In this document: positions 38,327-46,852 of the stretch, piece after piece
Layout of the letters: the number at the start of each line of letters is the position of its first letter
How positions within the stretch are numbered: the first letter of the stretch is position 1
From: Christensenellaceae bacterium OttesenSCG-928-K19
GTDB lineage: Bacteria; Bacillota; Clostridia; Christensenellales; Christensenellaceae
Direction: 5' to 3'
Assembly (NCBI GenBank): GCA_030266015.1
Contig: JAJDHD010000013.1
Span: 1-61,061, forward strand
Length of the DNA: 61,061 nt
The notes under the pieces: generated by a model
Seen by the model: only the letters and a program-made list of their open reading frames with translations
Told to the model about the DNA's origin: nothing
Database searches by the model: none
Program-made: the position numbers and the translations under genes

Positions 38327-38891
38327 TGTCCCCCCGTTGCCTTTCTGCTAATAAAAATTTTTGATCCGCAAATAGTAATTGTTATTATTCTATTCTACAA
38401 TAGTGCATTCCAATGACATTTCAATGATATCTGAATAACAGATTACCATATAATAACGTGGTTTTTGTGTATTATTTAATAGTAAATTGAATAATTTATG
38501 GTTTTTTCTTCTTTTCAAGCAAATGCCAACCAAATCTTGATTCGCTTGGTACTATATTGTACCTGCACCGTTTCGCATAGGATAATGAGGGCCGTTAACA
38601 GGAACAATTATGCGGATTTTGGGTGATTCTTGAAGCAAAAAAGACGAATACCGAGAGGTTCAAACCGTCATCAACGCAGATGAACACAATCTCCATCAAA
38701 AAGATATGAGATTTGAGATAGATCAACAGGCACCTGCACTGCAGCTCATCCAAGCAAGGGTAAGATCAACCTTTTTTTGCTAACAAAGAATATCAACGAA
38801 AAAGCACAATAGAAAACCACCCCGGCTTACGCACAAGAGTCAATCCGGCCAGTTCTTACGGTATTTTACCGCCACCCTGCTTCACTCGCCG
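38327..38891. other. Intergenic region upstream of the giant gene, possible gene remnant
   Basis: 565 bases. The part next to the giant gene (38340-38560) is A/T-rich and should contain its promoter, but no clear -35/-10 pair was found. Around 38634-38783 one plus-strand frame stays open for ~49 codons without a start or SD (fragment EYREVQTVINADEHNLHQKD), which may be a decayed gene piece. A CGGTATTTTACCG hairpin lies near 38860. No transposase or repeat ends were recognized. Confidence 0.4.
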
Positions 38892-40493
38892 TCACCTGTC
38901 CCATTTTTCCGCCAAAGCAATCAACTGGTCGGCAAATTTTCCCAAATCTTTATTTGCACCGCCCTCATTCCGGCTAATTACATCCAATATCCTGTCTCCC
39001 GCATTCATCAGCCGTGCATAAGCAGGATTGGCACTTTTTCTTTGAGCCTGTTTTTTCTTGATTGCCTGCAGCTTTACCCCTTCGCGGGTTATGCTGCCCT
39101 CCGCAAGGTCAAACTCTGCCCGAAAATCAGGAACATAAGGATCCATCCCCTTGCCTGCGAGTAAGCCGGATAGCTCCTGTGCCGCTTCCTCCTCGCCATG
39201 CACAATAAACACTCTTTGCAGTGGTTTTTCAAAGCTGCCAATCCAGTTTAGCAATCCCTTTTGATCTGCGTGCGCCGAAAGGCCACGGAAATTATAAATT
39301 TCCGCATTCACGGCTATGGATTCGCCAAACAGCTTCACCACGGTGGCCCCGTCAAGCAAAATACGACCGAGTGTACCTCCCGCTTGAAACCCGGCAAACA
39401 TAACGGTGCATTCCTTGCGCCACAGATTATGCTTCAAGTGATGCCGCACCCGGCCCGCGTCACACATACCACTTGCCGATATAATAACCTTCGGCTCCTT
39501 GTCTTCATTCAGGGCGATAGATTCTTCCGTTGTCCTGCACAGCTTTAAATTGGGAAACCGCAACGGGTGGAAACCTTTTTCCATTACGGCTAGCGTTTCA
39601 TCATCCGCATACCCGGCAAGGCCTTTATCATAAATCTGCGTTGCTTCCAGTGCCAGCGGGCTGTCCAGATACACCGGAAACGCGGGAACGCTGCGCACAA
39701 GCTTCCGCTCCTTCATTTCACGGATGTGGTACAGCAATTCCTGCGTCCTGCCCACAGCAAAAGCCGGAATCACAACGTTTCCCCCTCTTCCCAGCGTTTT
39801 ATCAATCAATTTCGCCATGTCTTCCAGTGTATAGTGGAGCTTCTTATGCAGCCTGTTGCCATAGGTAGATTCCATCACAACATAATCGGCCTCCTGCAAA
39901 TACACCGGATCCTTGATGATCGGCTGGTTTGTGTTGCCAATGTCGCCGGAGAACACCACCTTTTTGGCAACGCCATCTTCTTCCAGCATAAGCGTTGCCG
40001 AGGAAGACCCCAGCAGGTGCCCCGCGTCTGTCAGCACAGCCGTAGCCCCAGGCGCAACTTGAATCATCTCGCCATAACGGCACGATTCAAAATACTCTAT
40101 AGCCACCCGGGCGTCTTCCTTTGTATATAGTGGTTCTTCCGGCTCCACCCCAGCTCTTTTTTCTTTGCGCTGTTTCCAGCTCGCTTCCGTTTCCTGGATA
40201 TGCGCGCTGTCCATCAGCATTACCTCCATCAGCCTGCACGTGGCTTCCGTCGCATACACTGGCCCCCGGTACCCCTGCTTAAAAAGCAACGGCAGCCTGC
40301 CAGAATGGTCGATATGCGCATGGGTGACAATCACCGCGTCAATCTCCCTTGCCCGGAATGGAAACTGGCTGTTCCGCTCCTCGTTATTTCCCTGGACAAG
40401 ACCACAATCCACCAAAATTTTCTTCCCATTAACCTCAACACAATGACAGCTGCCCGTCACTTCTTTATTCGCGCCACAAAAAAATAGCTTCAT
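38892..40493 (-). CDS. MBL-fold beta-CASP RNA nuclease (CPSF-like)
   Basis: 533-residue metallo-beta-lactamase/beta-CASP/RMMBL protein, a predicted zinc-dependent endo/exoribonuclease in the cytosol. Motif 2 THAHIDHSG places metal ligands at His58, His60, Asp62 and His63; further signatures are TDAGHLLGSSS, FSGDIGNTN, PAFAVGRTQELL (beta-CASP), SASGMC and the RMMBL motif FRGLSAHADQ. The start at 40493 is chosen because GAGGGAAAG precedes it and relatives begin MKLxFxGA; upstream in-frame ATGs add unmatched residues. The Lys/Arg/Gln-rich C-terminus (KKKQAQRK) may aid RNA binding. Isolated gene, with no operon partner on its strand. Confidence 0.9.
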   Translation of the reverse strand: MKLFFCGANKEVTGSCHCVEVNGKKILVDCGLVQGNNEERNSQFPFRAREIDAVIVTHAHIDHSGRLPLLFKQGYRGPVYATEATCRLMEVMLMDSAHIQETEASWKQRKEKRAGVEPEEPLYTKEDARVAIEYFESCRYGEMIQVAPGATAVLTDAGHLLGSSSATLMLEEDGVAKKVVFSGDIGNTNQPIIKDPVYLQEADYVVMESTYGNRLHKKLHYTLEDMAKLIDKTLGRGGNVVIPAFAVGRTQELLYHIREMKERKLVRSVPAFPVYLDSPLALEATQIYDKGLAGYADDETLAVMEKGFHPLRFPNLKLCRTTEESIALNEDKEPKVIISASGMCDAGRVRHHLKHNLWRKECTVMFAGFQAGGTLGRILLDGATVVKLFGESIAVNAEIYNFRGLSAHADQKGLLNWIGSFEKPLQRVFIVHGEEEAAQELSGLLAGKGMDPYVPDFRAEFDLAEGSITREGVKLQAIKKKQAQRKSANPAYARLMNAGDRILDVISRNEGGANKDLGKFADQLIALAEKWDR

Positions 40494-40609
40494 AAAACTT
40501 TCCCTCATTCCTATAAGAACATAAGACAATTATACTCGTGCATTTGAAAGGGTGTAAATACCATACACACTATATTTAATTCAATATTTCACGTTGATTT
40601 TTTCATCTG

Positions 40610-41311
40610 CTACCCCAGCTTCACCACATGGCCGGCAATCTCTTGCACCAATTTCAAATCGTGCGAAATCAGCAGGATTGCGGTGCCATATTCGCGCTGT
40701 AGCTTCTGCATCAGGCTGATAATCTGCGCCTGGCTCACCACATCCAGCGCGGTCGTCGGCTCATCCGCAATTAAAAGCCGGGGGCGGTGGGCAAGCACCA
40801 TGGCAATCATCACCCGCTGGCACATGCCGCCGGATAACTGGAAGGGATAGGCGCCCATCACATGGTCAATGTCTGAAAGCATAACACTTTCCAGCATTTG
40901 TCCGGTAATATTAGTGCATTCCGCCCGGCTCAGCCCTTTGCGATGGACACGCAACGCCTCTGCAAACTGGCTGCCAATTGTGCGTGACGGATTCAACGAC
41001 TGAACGGAATCCTGAAAGATCATGGAGATTTCCTTGCCGCGGATGCGTTGCCATGCGCGTTCCCCAAGGGAAAGAAGATCAACCGCCGTCCCGTTCTTTT
41101 TCTGGTATCGTATGGTTCCCGAATCAATTTGCCCGGGAGGCTCCAGCATTCCCAAAACAGAAGTCGCCAGCACCGTCTTGCCACAGCCGGATTTCCCCAC
41201 CAGCCCCACAACCTCGCCACTGCCAACATGAAAGCTTACATCGCGCACAACAGGTACGGCAGCCCCATTATCATTTGGAAAACTGATGGATAGATTGCAT
41301 ACATCAAGCAT
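40610..41311 (-). CDS. Nickel/peptide ABC transporter ATPase (NikD/OppD-like), short C-terminus
   Basis: 233-residue ATP-binding subunit with Walker A GKSGCGKT, a Q-loop IFQDSVQSLNP, signature LSGGMCQR, Walker B LLIADEPTTALD and H-loop LLISHD. The sequence stops only ~18 residues after the H-loop (GHVVKLG), whereas NikD-type proteins run ~20 residues longer and OppD ~100 longer. It lacks the oligopeptide C-terminal Cys domain. A shift of frame near the end would add only about ten residues before the next stop, so it may be naturally short or slightly truncated. Last gene of the transporter operon, overlapping its partner ATPase gene by 8 bases. Confidence 0.88.
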   Translation of the reverse strand: MLDVCNLSISFPNDNGAAVPVVRDVSFHVGSGEVVGLVGKSGCGKTVLATSVLGMLEPPGQIDSGTIRYQKKNGTAVDLLSLGERAWQRIRGKEISMIFQDSVQSLNPSRTIGSQFAEALRVHRKGLSRAECTNITGQMLESVMLSDIDHVMGAYPFQLSGGMCQRVMIAMVLAHRPRLLIADEPTTALDVVSQAQIISLMQKLQREYGTAILLISHDLKLVQEIAGHVVKLG

Positions 41312-42227
41312 GGAAGTGCCCCTCTCCCGCAGGATTAAAACAAGCTATTTTATGGTTTTCATCCCCCGCCAAGTCTGGAATTTGCGTTTCGCAGATGGCA
41401 ATCCTGTGCGGGCATTGCACATGATAGGGGCAACCGGCCTTTGCATTACCGGAAAAGAGCGAAACCGCCTCGCAATCGCAATGGTTTTCCAGCGCGCTGG
41501 AGAACAACAACCGGGTATATGGATGCGCCGCGCGCCGCGCAATATCGTCCGAAAACAACTCCTCTACAACCAACCCGGCATACATCACGTAAATTTTCCG
41601 ACAAAACTCCATGGTTACGCCAATATCGTGGGAAATAAACAGGTAGCCAATCCCGCGCTCCCGTTGCAGCTGGGAAAGCAGCTCTAAAATGGGCTGCTGC
41701 ACCTCTGCGTCCAGGCTGGATACCGGCTCGTCGCAGATGATATATTGTGGCTCCAGCGCAAGCGCCCGCGCAATGACGACACGCTGGCGTTGCCCGCCGG
41801 ATAGCTGGTGCGGGTATTTGCCCGCCTCCTCCCGGCCCAGCGCCACCTGCTCCAGCAATCCCTCAATCACTTCACGTTTTGCGGCCCCATCCAGCTTTTT
41901 ATAATTATCCAACGGCTCCTCCAGCGACTGGTACACCGTGCGCCGCGGATCAAGCGAGCCACTGTTGTCTTGGAATATAATCTGTATACGCTGGCGCAGC
42001 CCGCGCATTTTCCGCTGGTTTACGCCGGTATAATCCACCCCGTCCAACAGCAGGCTGCCCGCGTCCGCATCCTCCAGGCGGCATATGATTTTTGCCAATG
42101 TGGATTTTCCGCAGCCCGATTCTCCCACCAACCCAACGCTGGCCTGGCCGCCCACCTCCACCGAAACGCCACGTAGCGCCTTTATTTTTTTATTGAATGT
42201 TTTTTTGATATTATTGGCTTGCAGCAT
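41304..42227 (-). CDS. Nickel/peptide ABC transporter ATPase (NikE/OppF-like)
   Basis: 307-residue ATP-binding subunit with Walker A GESGCGKST, Q-loop IFQDNSGSLDPRRTV, signature LSGGQRQRVVIARAL, Walker B YIICDEPVSSLD and H-loop LFISHD. The C-terminal oligo_HPY-type tail has the conserved cysteines CPYHVQCPHRIAIC; in Opp/Dpp ATPases a similar cluster binds an Fe-S centre. It pairs with the 40610 ATPase. Its start lies 17 bases inside the preceding permease gene, a sign of tight coupling. Confidence 0.9.
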   Translation of the reverse strand: MLQANNIKKTFNKKIKALRGVSVEVGGQASVGLVGESGCGKSTLAKIICRLEDADAGSLLLDGVDYTGVNQRKMRGLRQRIQIIFQDNSGSLDPRRTVYQSLEEPLDNYKKLDGAAKREVIEGLLEQVALGREEAGKYPHQLSGGQRQRVVIARALALEPQYIICDEPVSSLDAEVQQPILELLSQLQRERGIGYLFISHDIGVTMEFCRKIYVMYAGLVVEELFSDDIARRAAHPYTRLLFSSALENHCDCEAVSLFSGNAKAGCPYHVQCPHRIAICETQIPDLAGDENHKIACFNPAGEGHFHA

Positions 42228-43077
42228 GCTTTTTCCTCAACTTCTTATTCACAACGCCCAACTGTGTGTGCCGGGGGCTCAATCTGTCGCGCATTGCCTC
42301 GCCCAACATCTGGAAGCACGCAACAGCTAGCACAATGGCAATAATGATGGAAATCATAATCTGCGGGTTTGTGTTGATATAAGCGCGCGCGTCACTCAGC
42401 ATAGAACCCCACTCCGCGGCAGGAGCCGCCGCCCCCAGGCCAATAAACGACATAGCCGATATGCTGATAATCACAGTGGAAATGTTCAGCGTGGCATAAA
42501 TCATGATTTGCGGCAGGGCGTTGGGCAAAATATGCTTGCGTATGATTGTGAAGCTGCTGCTGCCCAAGGCTCGCGCGGCAGTGACAAATTCCTTTTCGCG
42601 CAGGGATTTTACGATGCTGCGGGTCACGCGGGCATATTCCACCCAGTAAACCATGGACATCGCCAAAATCAGGTTTTGCATACCCGGCCCCAGAAATCCC
42701 GCCACCACCAGCGCCAAAATCAGGCTGGGGAACGCAAGGAAAATATCAATCGCACCTACAGAGACAAGGTCTGCCCCGCCGCCAAAAAATCCGGCAACAA
42801 CACCGATTGTGACGCCAACCGACGCAATAATCAGCTCAATTAGCAATGTGGCGCCCAGCGTGGAACGCGTGCCCGCAATCAAGCGGGACAGTACGCAACG
42901 GCCAAGGTCGTCCGTGCCCAGTGGGTATTGGGCGCTGGGCGGGGACAGCGTATTAAAAATGTCTGTCTGCAACGGGTCGTTCGGCATCAAAACCGGCTCA
43001 AAAACAGCGACAAAAAGATAAAATACGGCAATGGCAAACCCCGCTATAAACAAAGGGTTGCGCAACAGCTTTTTCAC
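42211..43077 (-). CDS. Nickel/peptide ABC transporter permease (NikC/DppC-like)
   Basis: 288-residue inner-membrane subunit with an N-terminal OppC_N segment (PLFIAGFAIAVFYLFVAVFEP) and the BPD_transp_1 domain. The EAA loop reads TAARALGSSSFTIIRKHILPNALP, the contact site for the ATPases. It starts with GTG overlapping the stop of the partner permease (GTGA), so the two are translated together. About six helices. The linker LGTDDLGRCVLSRLIAGTRS is typical of the C-type permease of nickel and dipeptide systems. Confidence 0.92.
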   Translation of the reverse strand: MKKLLRNPLFIAGFAIAVFYLFVAVFEPVLMPNDPLQTDIFNTLSPPSAQYPLGTDDLGRCVLSRLIAGTRSTLGATLLIELIIASVGVTIGVVAGFFGGGADLVSVGAIDIFLAFPSLILALVVAGFLGPGMQNLILAMSMVYWVEYARVTRSIVKSLREKEFVTAARALGSSSFTIIRKHILPNALPQIMIYATLNISTVIISISAMSFIGLGAAAPAAEWGSMLSDARAYINTNPQIMISIIIAIVLAVACFQMLGEAMRDRLSPRHTQLGVVNKKLRKKHAASQ

Positions 43078-44030
43078 ACCGCGGCCCCCCTCTCCATGCT
43101 CCTTTGCCCGCGCGTCCTTGGGTCAAGCAACATGCAAACAATATCAATGCAAAGGTTAATGGCCACAAACAGCAGTGCAATTAAAAACACACAGCCCTGC
43201 ACAGCAGGATAGTCCCGTTGCAAAATCGACTCCACAAGGTATTTGCCCACGCCCGGCCAACTGAAAATAAGCTCCACCACGGCAGAACCGCCCAGCAGCA
43301 GGCCAAAGCTCATCCCCAGCGAGGTAATAATGGGGGTAGCAGCATTTTTCAGTGCGTGCCGCCAAACCAAAACGGCTGTAGACGCGCCCCTTGCCCGCGC
43401 CGCTTTTATGTAGTCCTTCGACAATTCCTCCAAAAGGGTAGAGCGTATAAACCGCGAATAATATGCCGCAAGCCCCAGCGACAGCGCCAGGCTGGGCATA
43501 ACAATATGCAGCGGCGTGCCTGTACCAAAGGAGGGCAGTAGGCGCAGCTTTACACTGAAAAGAATAATAAGCAGCAACCCCACGCAATATGACGGGATGG
43601 ACATAATAAAAATGCTGCCCATGCGCGAAGCTCCGTCAAACATACGGTTTTTCCGCATTGCGGAAAGCACACCGACAGGGAAAGCAATCGCGGCGATAAC
43701 GCCCATGGACGCAAGCGCGAGTTGCAGCGTATTGGAAAACCGCAACGCAAATTCCTCCAACACCGGCCTGCCGGTTATGATGGAATTACCCAAATCCAGC
43801 CGGAGCACATCCCCCAGCCAAATCCAGTATTGCGTAAAAAGGGGCTGGTCCAGCCCCAGTCGCTCACGCATAGCAAAGAGTGCTTCGGGAGTAGGGTCAA
43901 TGCCCATGGATTGCAGTTTCATCAGCGCGGCGTCACCCGGCGCAAGGCGCATCAGCAAAAACGTCAGCACCGTCACGCCGAGTAGCACCGGTATAATTTG
44001 TAGCAGTCTTTTTACAAGATAGTTGCCCAT
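43074..44030 (-). CDS. Nickel/peptide ABC transporter permease (NikB/DppB-like)
   Basis: 318-residue inner-membrane subunit, partner of the NikC-like protein. It starts MGNYLVKRLLQIIPVLLGVTVL, the standard first helix of this family, and has the EAA loop IKAARARGASTAVLVWRHALKNA. About six helices. GAGG precedes the start, and the gene follows the binding-protein gene by four bases, giving the order A-B-C-E-D in one operon. Confidence 0.92.
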   Translation of the reverse strand: MGNYLVKRLLQIIPVLLGVTVLTFLLMRLAPGDAALMKLQSMGIDPTPEALFAMRERLGLDQPLFTQYWIWLGDVLRLDLGNSIITGRPVLEEFALRFSNTLQLALASMGVIAAIAFPVGVLSAMRKNRMFDGASRMGSIFIMSIPSYCVGLLLIILFSVKLRLLPSFGTGTPLHIVMPSLALSLGLAAYYSRFIRSTLLEELSKDYIKAARARGASTAVLVWRHALKNAATPIITSLGMSFGLLLGGSAVVELIFSWPGVGKYLVESILQRDYPAVQGCVFLIALLFVAINLCIDIVCMLLDPRTRGQRSMERGAAV

Positions 44031-44034
44031 ATCC

Positions 44035-45669
44035 TCACTTAATCACAGTATCTTTTAATGCGTAATTCACCTGCCAGCTGCCCGCGCCAATGTCAAAATT
44101 GGTCACGCTTGGCCGGGTAAGGCGCACGCTGTTGCGGTGAAAGGCAATCAGCATGGGCGCCTGCTCCATAATTTCCGTCTGGATGTCCCAGTGCAGCTGC
44201 CGCCGTTTTTCTGCGTCCATCGTCACCACCAGCTCGTCAATCATCGCGTCCAGCTCTGGCGAAGTATACACCTTGCAATAGCTGCCTGAATGCCAATATC
44301 CGCTCTGGTAATTCATTGTCGGGTCATCCGTGGGGATAAACGACTGGTTGGTCATCAGCATATCATACTCTTTTTCCACCTGCAAATCCCACACAGCGCC
44401 ACCTTCCACAGCATTCAGCGTTACATCCATGCCCACCGCCGCAAGGTAATCTTTGATAGCCGGGCACAGCAGGGAATCCTCTGTGTTATCCGCGCTGTAG
44501 GTTAGCGTAAACGCAAGTGGTGTGCCGCTTTTAGCGCGCATTCCATCCTCGCCTTTTTTCCATCCGGCCTCGTCCAATAGCGCCTCCGCCTGTATAGCAT
44601 CATATTCCGGCATAGCAACGTCCGGGTTCACCACATCGCCAAAAACAGGAGAAAAGAAGCTTTGCGGCGGAGAGGCCAGCCCTGGCAGCAGCTCTGTTAC
44701 CAGGGAATCAAAATCGATAGCGCAACCAACCGCCTGCCGCACCGCAAGCTCATCAAGCGGGGCGCTTTCCATGTTAAAAAAAACAGCCTGCGATGTGTTT
44801 TGCGTTTTGGTGATCAACTGATACGCGGGGTCTTGGATCATCTGCTTAATGGCGGCAAGCGCCTGATAACCGCTCATCATATCAATTCCACCCGATTCCA
44901 GCGCCATAGTACGGGATTGCGCGTCAGTAATCACCTTAAAGGTGATCTTTTGGAGATTGGGCGCGCCACCCCAATAATCGTTGTTTGCCTCAAAAACATA
45001 CTCGCTCTCCGGCGTCCAGCTTGCCAGCTTATATGGGCCGGTACCCACGGCAGCAGAAAGAGTGCTGTCCTCCCCCATCACGCTGGGGCTAACCATGCTG
45101 TTTGTCGTTCGCGCAAGGTCAGATGCAAGGGTAAACGTAGGTTGTGCCATGTTGATTACCAGCGTATTTTCATCCGGTGTTTCCACACTCTCAATCGCTG
45201 CCAACAGCTCCTTTTGTTGCAGCCGCCCTATATTTGCCGCGGCAGCCTCCGCATTCCACGGTGTGCCGTCGTGAAAGGCCACCCCCTGCCGCAGCTGGAA
45301 TGTCCACACAAGGCCGTCCTCGCTCATTTTCCACGATTCCGCCAGCCCGGCAACCTGGTTAAAATCAGCATCCAGCTCTATTAGCCCGTTATACACCAGT
45401 ATTTGCGTATCGTCCAGCATACCATCCGCCGGGTCATAGCTCGTCAGGTCAAATTGCTCGCCAATCACAAGCTCCTGCGAAATGCCTTCTCCCGCATTCT
45501 GGGCGGTGGGCAGGCCTTCTTTTTCCTCCGCCGCCGCGGGCTCAGCATTTTCCTGTCCTGCTTGCGCCGTCCCGCCTGGCGTTTCATTCGAATTTGTGGC
45601 ACAGCCCGCAAAAAGCGCCACCGCCATCAAAACCGCTATTCCTATTGTAATAAACCTTATTTTCTTCAT
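44035..45669 (-). CDS. Nickel/peptide ABC transporter substrate-binding lipoprotein (NikA-like, SBP_bac_5)
   Basis: 544-residue extracellular receptor with lipobox FAGC (Cys22) and a Glu/Ala-rich linker to ~residue 65. The SBP_bac_5 domain follows, with the family signature LAESWKMSEDGLVWTFQLRQGVAFHDG. The ATG at 45669 is preferred because GGAGGG lies just upstream. Family members bind peptides, heme or nickel complexes; the adjacent larE, larB and larC genes favour nickel, but the protein sequence does not prove it. Its leader has a separate promoter and an attenuator, so uptake is probably regulated independently of larE. Confidence 0.88.
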   Translation of the reverse strand: MKKIRFITIGIAVLMAVALFAGCATNSNETPGGTAQAGQENAEPAAAEEKEGLPTAQNAGEGISQELVIGEQFDLTSYDPADGMLDDTQILVYNGLIELDADFNQVAGLAESWKMSEDGLVWTFQLRQGVAFHDGTPWNAEAAAANIGRLQQKELLAAIESVETPDENTLVINMAQPTFTLASDLARTTNSMVSPSVMGEDSTLSAAVGTGPYKLASWTPESEYVFEANNDYWGGAPNLQKITFKVITDAQSRTMALESGGIDMMSGYQALAAIKQMIQDPAYQLITKTQNTSQAVFFNMESAPLDELAVRQAVGCAIDFDSLVTELLPGLASPPQSFFSPVFGDVVNPDVAMPEYDAIQAEALLDEAGWKKGEDGMRAKSGTPLAFTLTYSADNTEDSLLCPAIKDYLAAVGMDVTLNAVEGGAVWDLQVEKEYDMLMTNQSFIPTDDPTMNYQSGYWHSGSYCKVYTSPELDAMIDELVVTMDAEKRRQLHWDIQTEIMEQAPMLIAFHRNSVRLTRPSVTNFDIGAGSWQVNYALKDTVIK

Positions 45670-45740
45670 GCTTCCCTCCATGGTCTGTTATGGTCAAGGG
45701 TTCCGGCGTATGCCGCCCCTTTTTAAACCGTTTTAAAAAC

Positions 45741-45794
45741 AAAAAAACGACGCCATCCTGCTTTTTGCAGAACAAGCATCGTGTGCGACGCCAT
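45741..45794 (-). promoter_or_regulatory. Leader attenuator of the transporter operon: antiterminator versus terminator
   Basis: On the minus strand, ACGATGC plus TTCTGC pair with GCAGGA plus GCGTCGT around an AAAAA loop (45747-45782) and are followed by seven T residues: an intrinsic terminator ~72 bases before the binding-protein start. Just upstream GCGTCG (complement of 45786-45791) can instead pair with CGATGC (complement of 45776-45781), which destroys the terminator. The nonamer CGACGCCAT occurs twice on the plus strand (45748-45756, 45786-45794), as expected for competing arms. The signal is unknown; a metal- or NPN-related riboswitch is possible. A 25-codon reading frame (MTGKENGV...) spans the element but has no SD. 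Confidence 0.65.
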
Positions 45795-45866
45795 TCTCTT
45801 TGCCTGTCATTTTGTTGCGTTTGGTGTTACATAATTGCATTCTTCGTGAATACGTTATTAAAGCTA

Positions 45867-45895
45867 CTATAAAATAAAAAGCCTTGCAATGTCAA
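45867..45895 (-). promoter_or_regulatory. Sigma-A promoter of the nickel/peptide transporter operon
   Basis: On the minus strand TTGACA (45895-45890), 17-bp spacer, TTATAG (45872-45867). Transcription would start near 45859, inside the gap after larE, giving a leader of about 190 nt that contains the attenuator. Confidence 0.75.
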
Positions 45896-45930
45896 TAGTT
45901 ATTCAAGCAGTTATGCCAAAAGGCCTATTA

Positions 45931-46755
45931 TTACTTTTTTACGCGCAACACTTCATTCATACTACCTGTCCGATATCCCGCAAGGTCAAGCGTGGCATAC
46001 AAAAATCCTATCCGCTTCAGCTCCCGTTCAATTTTGCCAAGCAGCTCTTTGTCCAATATCCGATCCATGTCTTCCCGGCCAATTTCAATCCGTGCCAGCT
46101 CCCCGTGCACACGTACGCGCACTTGTTTAAACCCCATATCCCGGAGCAACAGCTCGGCTTTCTCCACCATTTCCAGCTTTTCCCGCGTAATCCCTTCGCC
46201 ATAGGCAAAACGGGAAGAAAGGCAGGCGCAAGATGGCTTGTCCCATGTGGGCAACCCCAGCTCTTTTGACAGCAGGCGGATTTCTTCTTTGGACAGCCCT
46301 GCCTCGCGCAGCGGGGTTAAAATTCCAAGCTCACGCACAGCTTGCGTTCCCGGCCGAAAATCCCCGTCATCATCAGTGTTAGATCCTTCCAAAATATGCA
46401 AAATATCATTCTCACCAGCAATTCCAACAATTTTCTGCATAATCGCCTTTTTGCATAGATAACAACGGTTGGCCGGATTTTCCGCAAATCCTTTGATTTG
46501 TAATTCATCCATATCAAATGAAATATGGCGAATGCCCTGCCCACGCGTAAACGCCTGCGCGTCTTCGTCTTCCCACACCGGATGGGAATGCAAGCGCGCA
46601 GTCACGGCAACAGCGTCATCACCCAAAACATCATGCGCAACCTTTAACAACAACGTGGAATCCACCCCGCCGGAAAACGCAACTGCCACACGCCCCAGCC
46701 CGGCGATAGCACCGCGCAACACTTCATATTTTTGTTGAATCCCGTCACTTGTCAT
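45931..46755 (-). CDS. larE: LarE, sulfur transferase of nickel-pincer cofactor synthesis
   Basis: ATP-dependent PP-loop enzyme that converts both carboxylates of P2CMN to thiocarboxylates for the NPN cofactor. 274 residues from the ATG at 46755 (in-frame ATGs at 46776 and 46803 are alternatives; none has an ideal SD). The PP-loop SGGVDST lies at ~28-34. Besides Cys176/Cys178 in the PSCACLSSR motif there is a CYLC pair at Cys98/Cys101. Three-cysteine LarE proteins hold a [4Fe-4S] cluster and can act catalytically, unlike the single-Cys sacrificial L. plantarum enzyme. Divergent from larB-larC by less than 100 bases. Confidence 0.93.
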   Translation of the reverse strand: MTSDGIQQKYEVLRGAIAGLGRVAVAFSGGVDSTLLLKVAHDVLGDDAVAVTARLHSHPVWEDEDAQAFTRGQGIRHISFDMDELQIKGFAENPANRCYLCKKAIMQKIVGIAGENDILHILEGSNTDDDGDFRPGTQAVRELGILTPLREAGLSKEEIRLLSKELGLPTWDKPSCACLSSRFAYGEGITREKLEMVEKAELLLRDMGFKQVRVRVHGELARIEIGREDMDRILDKELLGKIERELKRIGFLYATLDLAGYRTGSMNEVLRVKK

Positions 46756-46786
46756 AACGGTATTATTATCCCCCATGCCCCCGGGC

Positions 46787-46816
46787 TTGTCAACGAGCAG
46801 CAAAGGTTGTTATAAT
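46787..46816 (+). promoter_or_regulatory. Promoter of larB-larC
   Basis: TTGTCA (46787-46792), 18-bp spacer, TATAAT (46811-46816), 36 bases before the larB start codon. Confidence 0.6.
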
Positions 46817-46852
46817 TTGCTTATAGTATGAGCATGAAAGGACAACTTTTAC

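Noticed and set aside
38634-38783. Short open stretch upstream of the giant gene as a transposase or phage remnant
   Set aside because: No start, SD, terminal repeats or recognizable transposase motif; kept only as a note on the intergenic region.
45726-45803. 25-codon leader peptide frame (starts MTGKENGVAH) over the attenuator
   Set aside because: No SD and no run of one regulatory amino acid, so classical peptide attenuation is not supported.
45670-45895. NiCo (czcD) riboswitch in the nickel transporter leader
   Set aside because: Only ~65 nt lie between the predicted start and the antiterminator arm, and I could not find the paired conserved GGGACAG-type junctions; reported instead as an unassigned attenuator.
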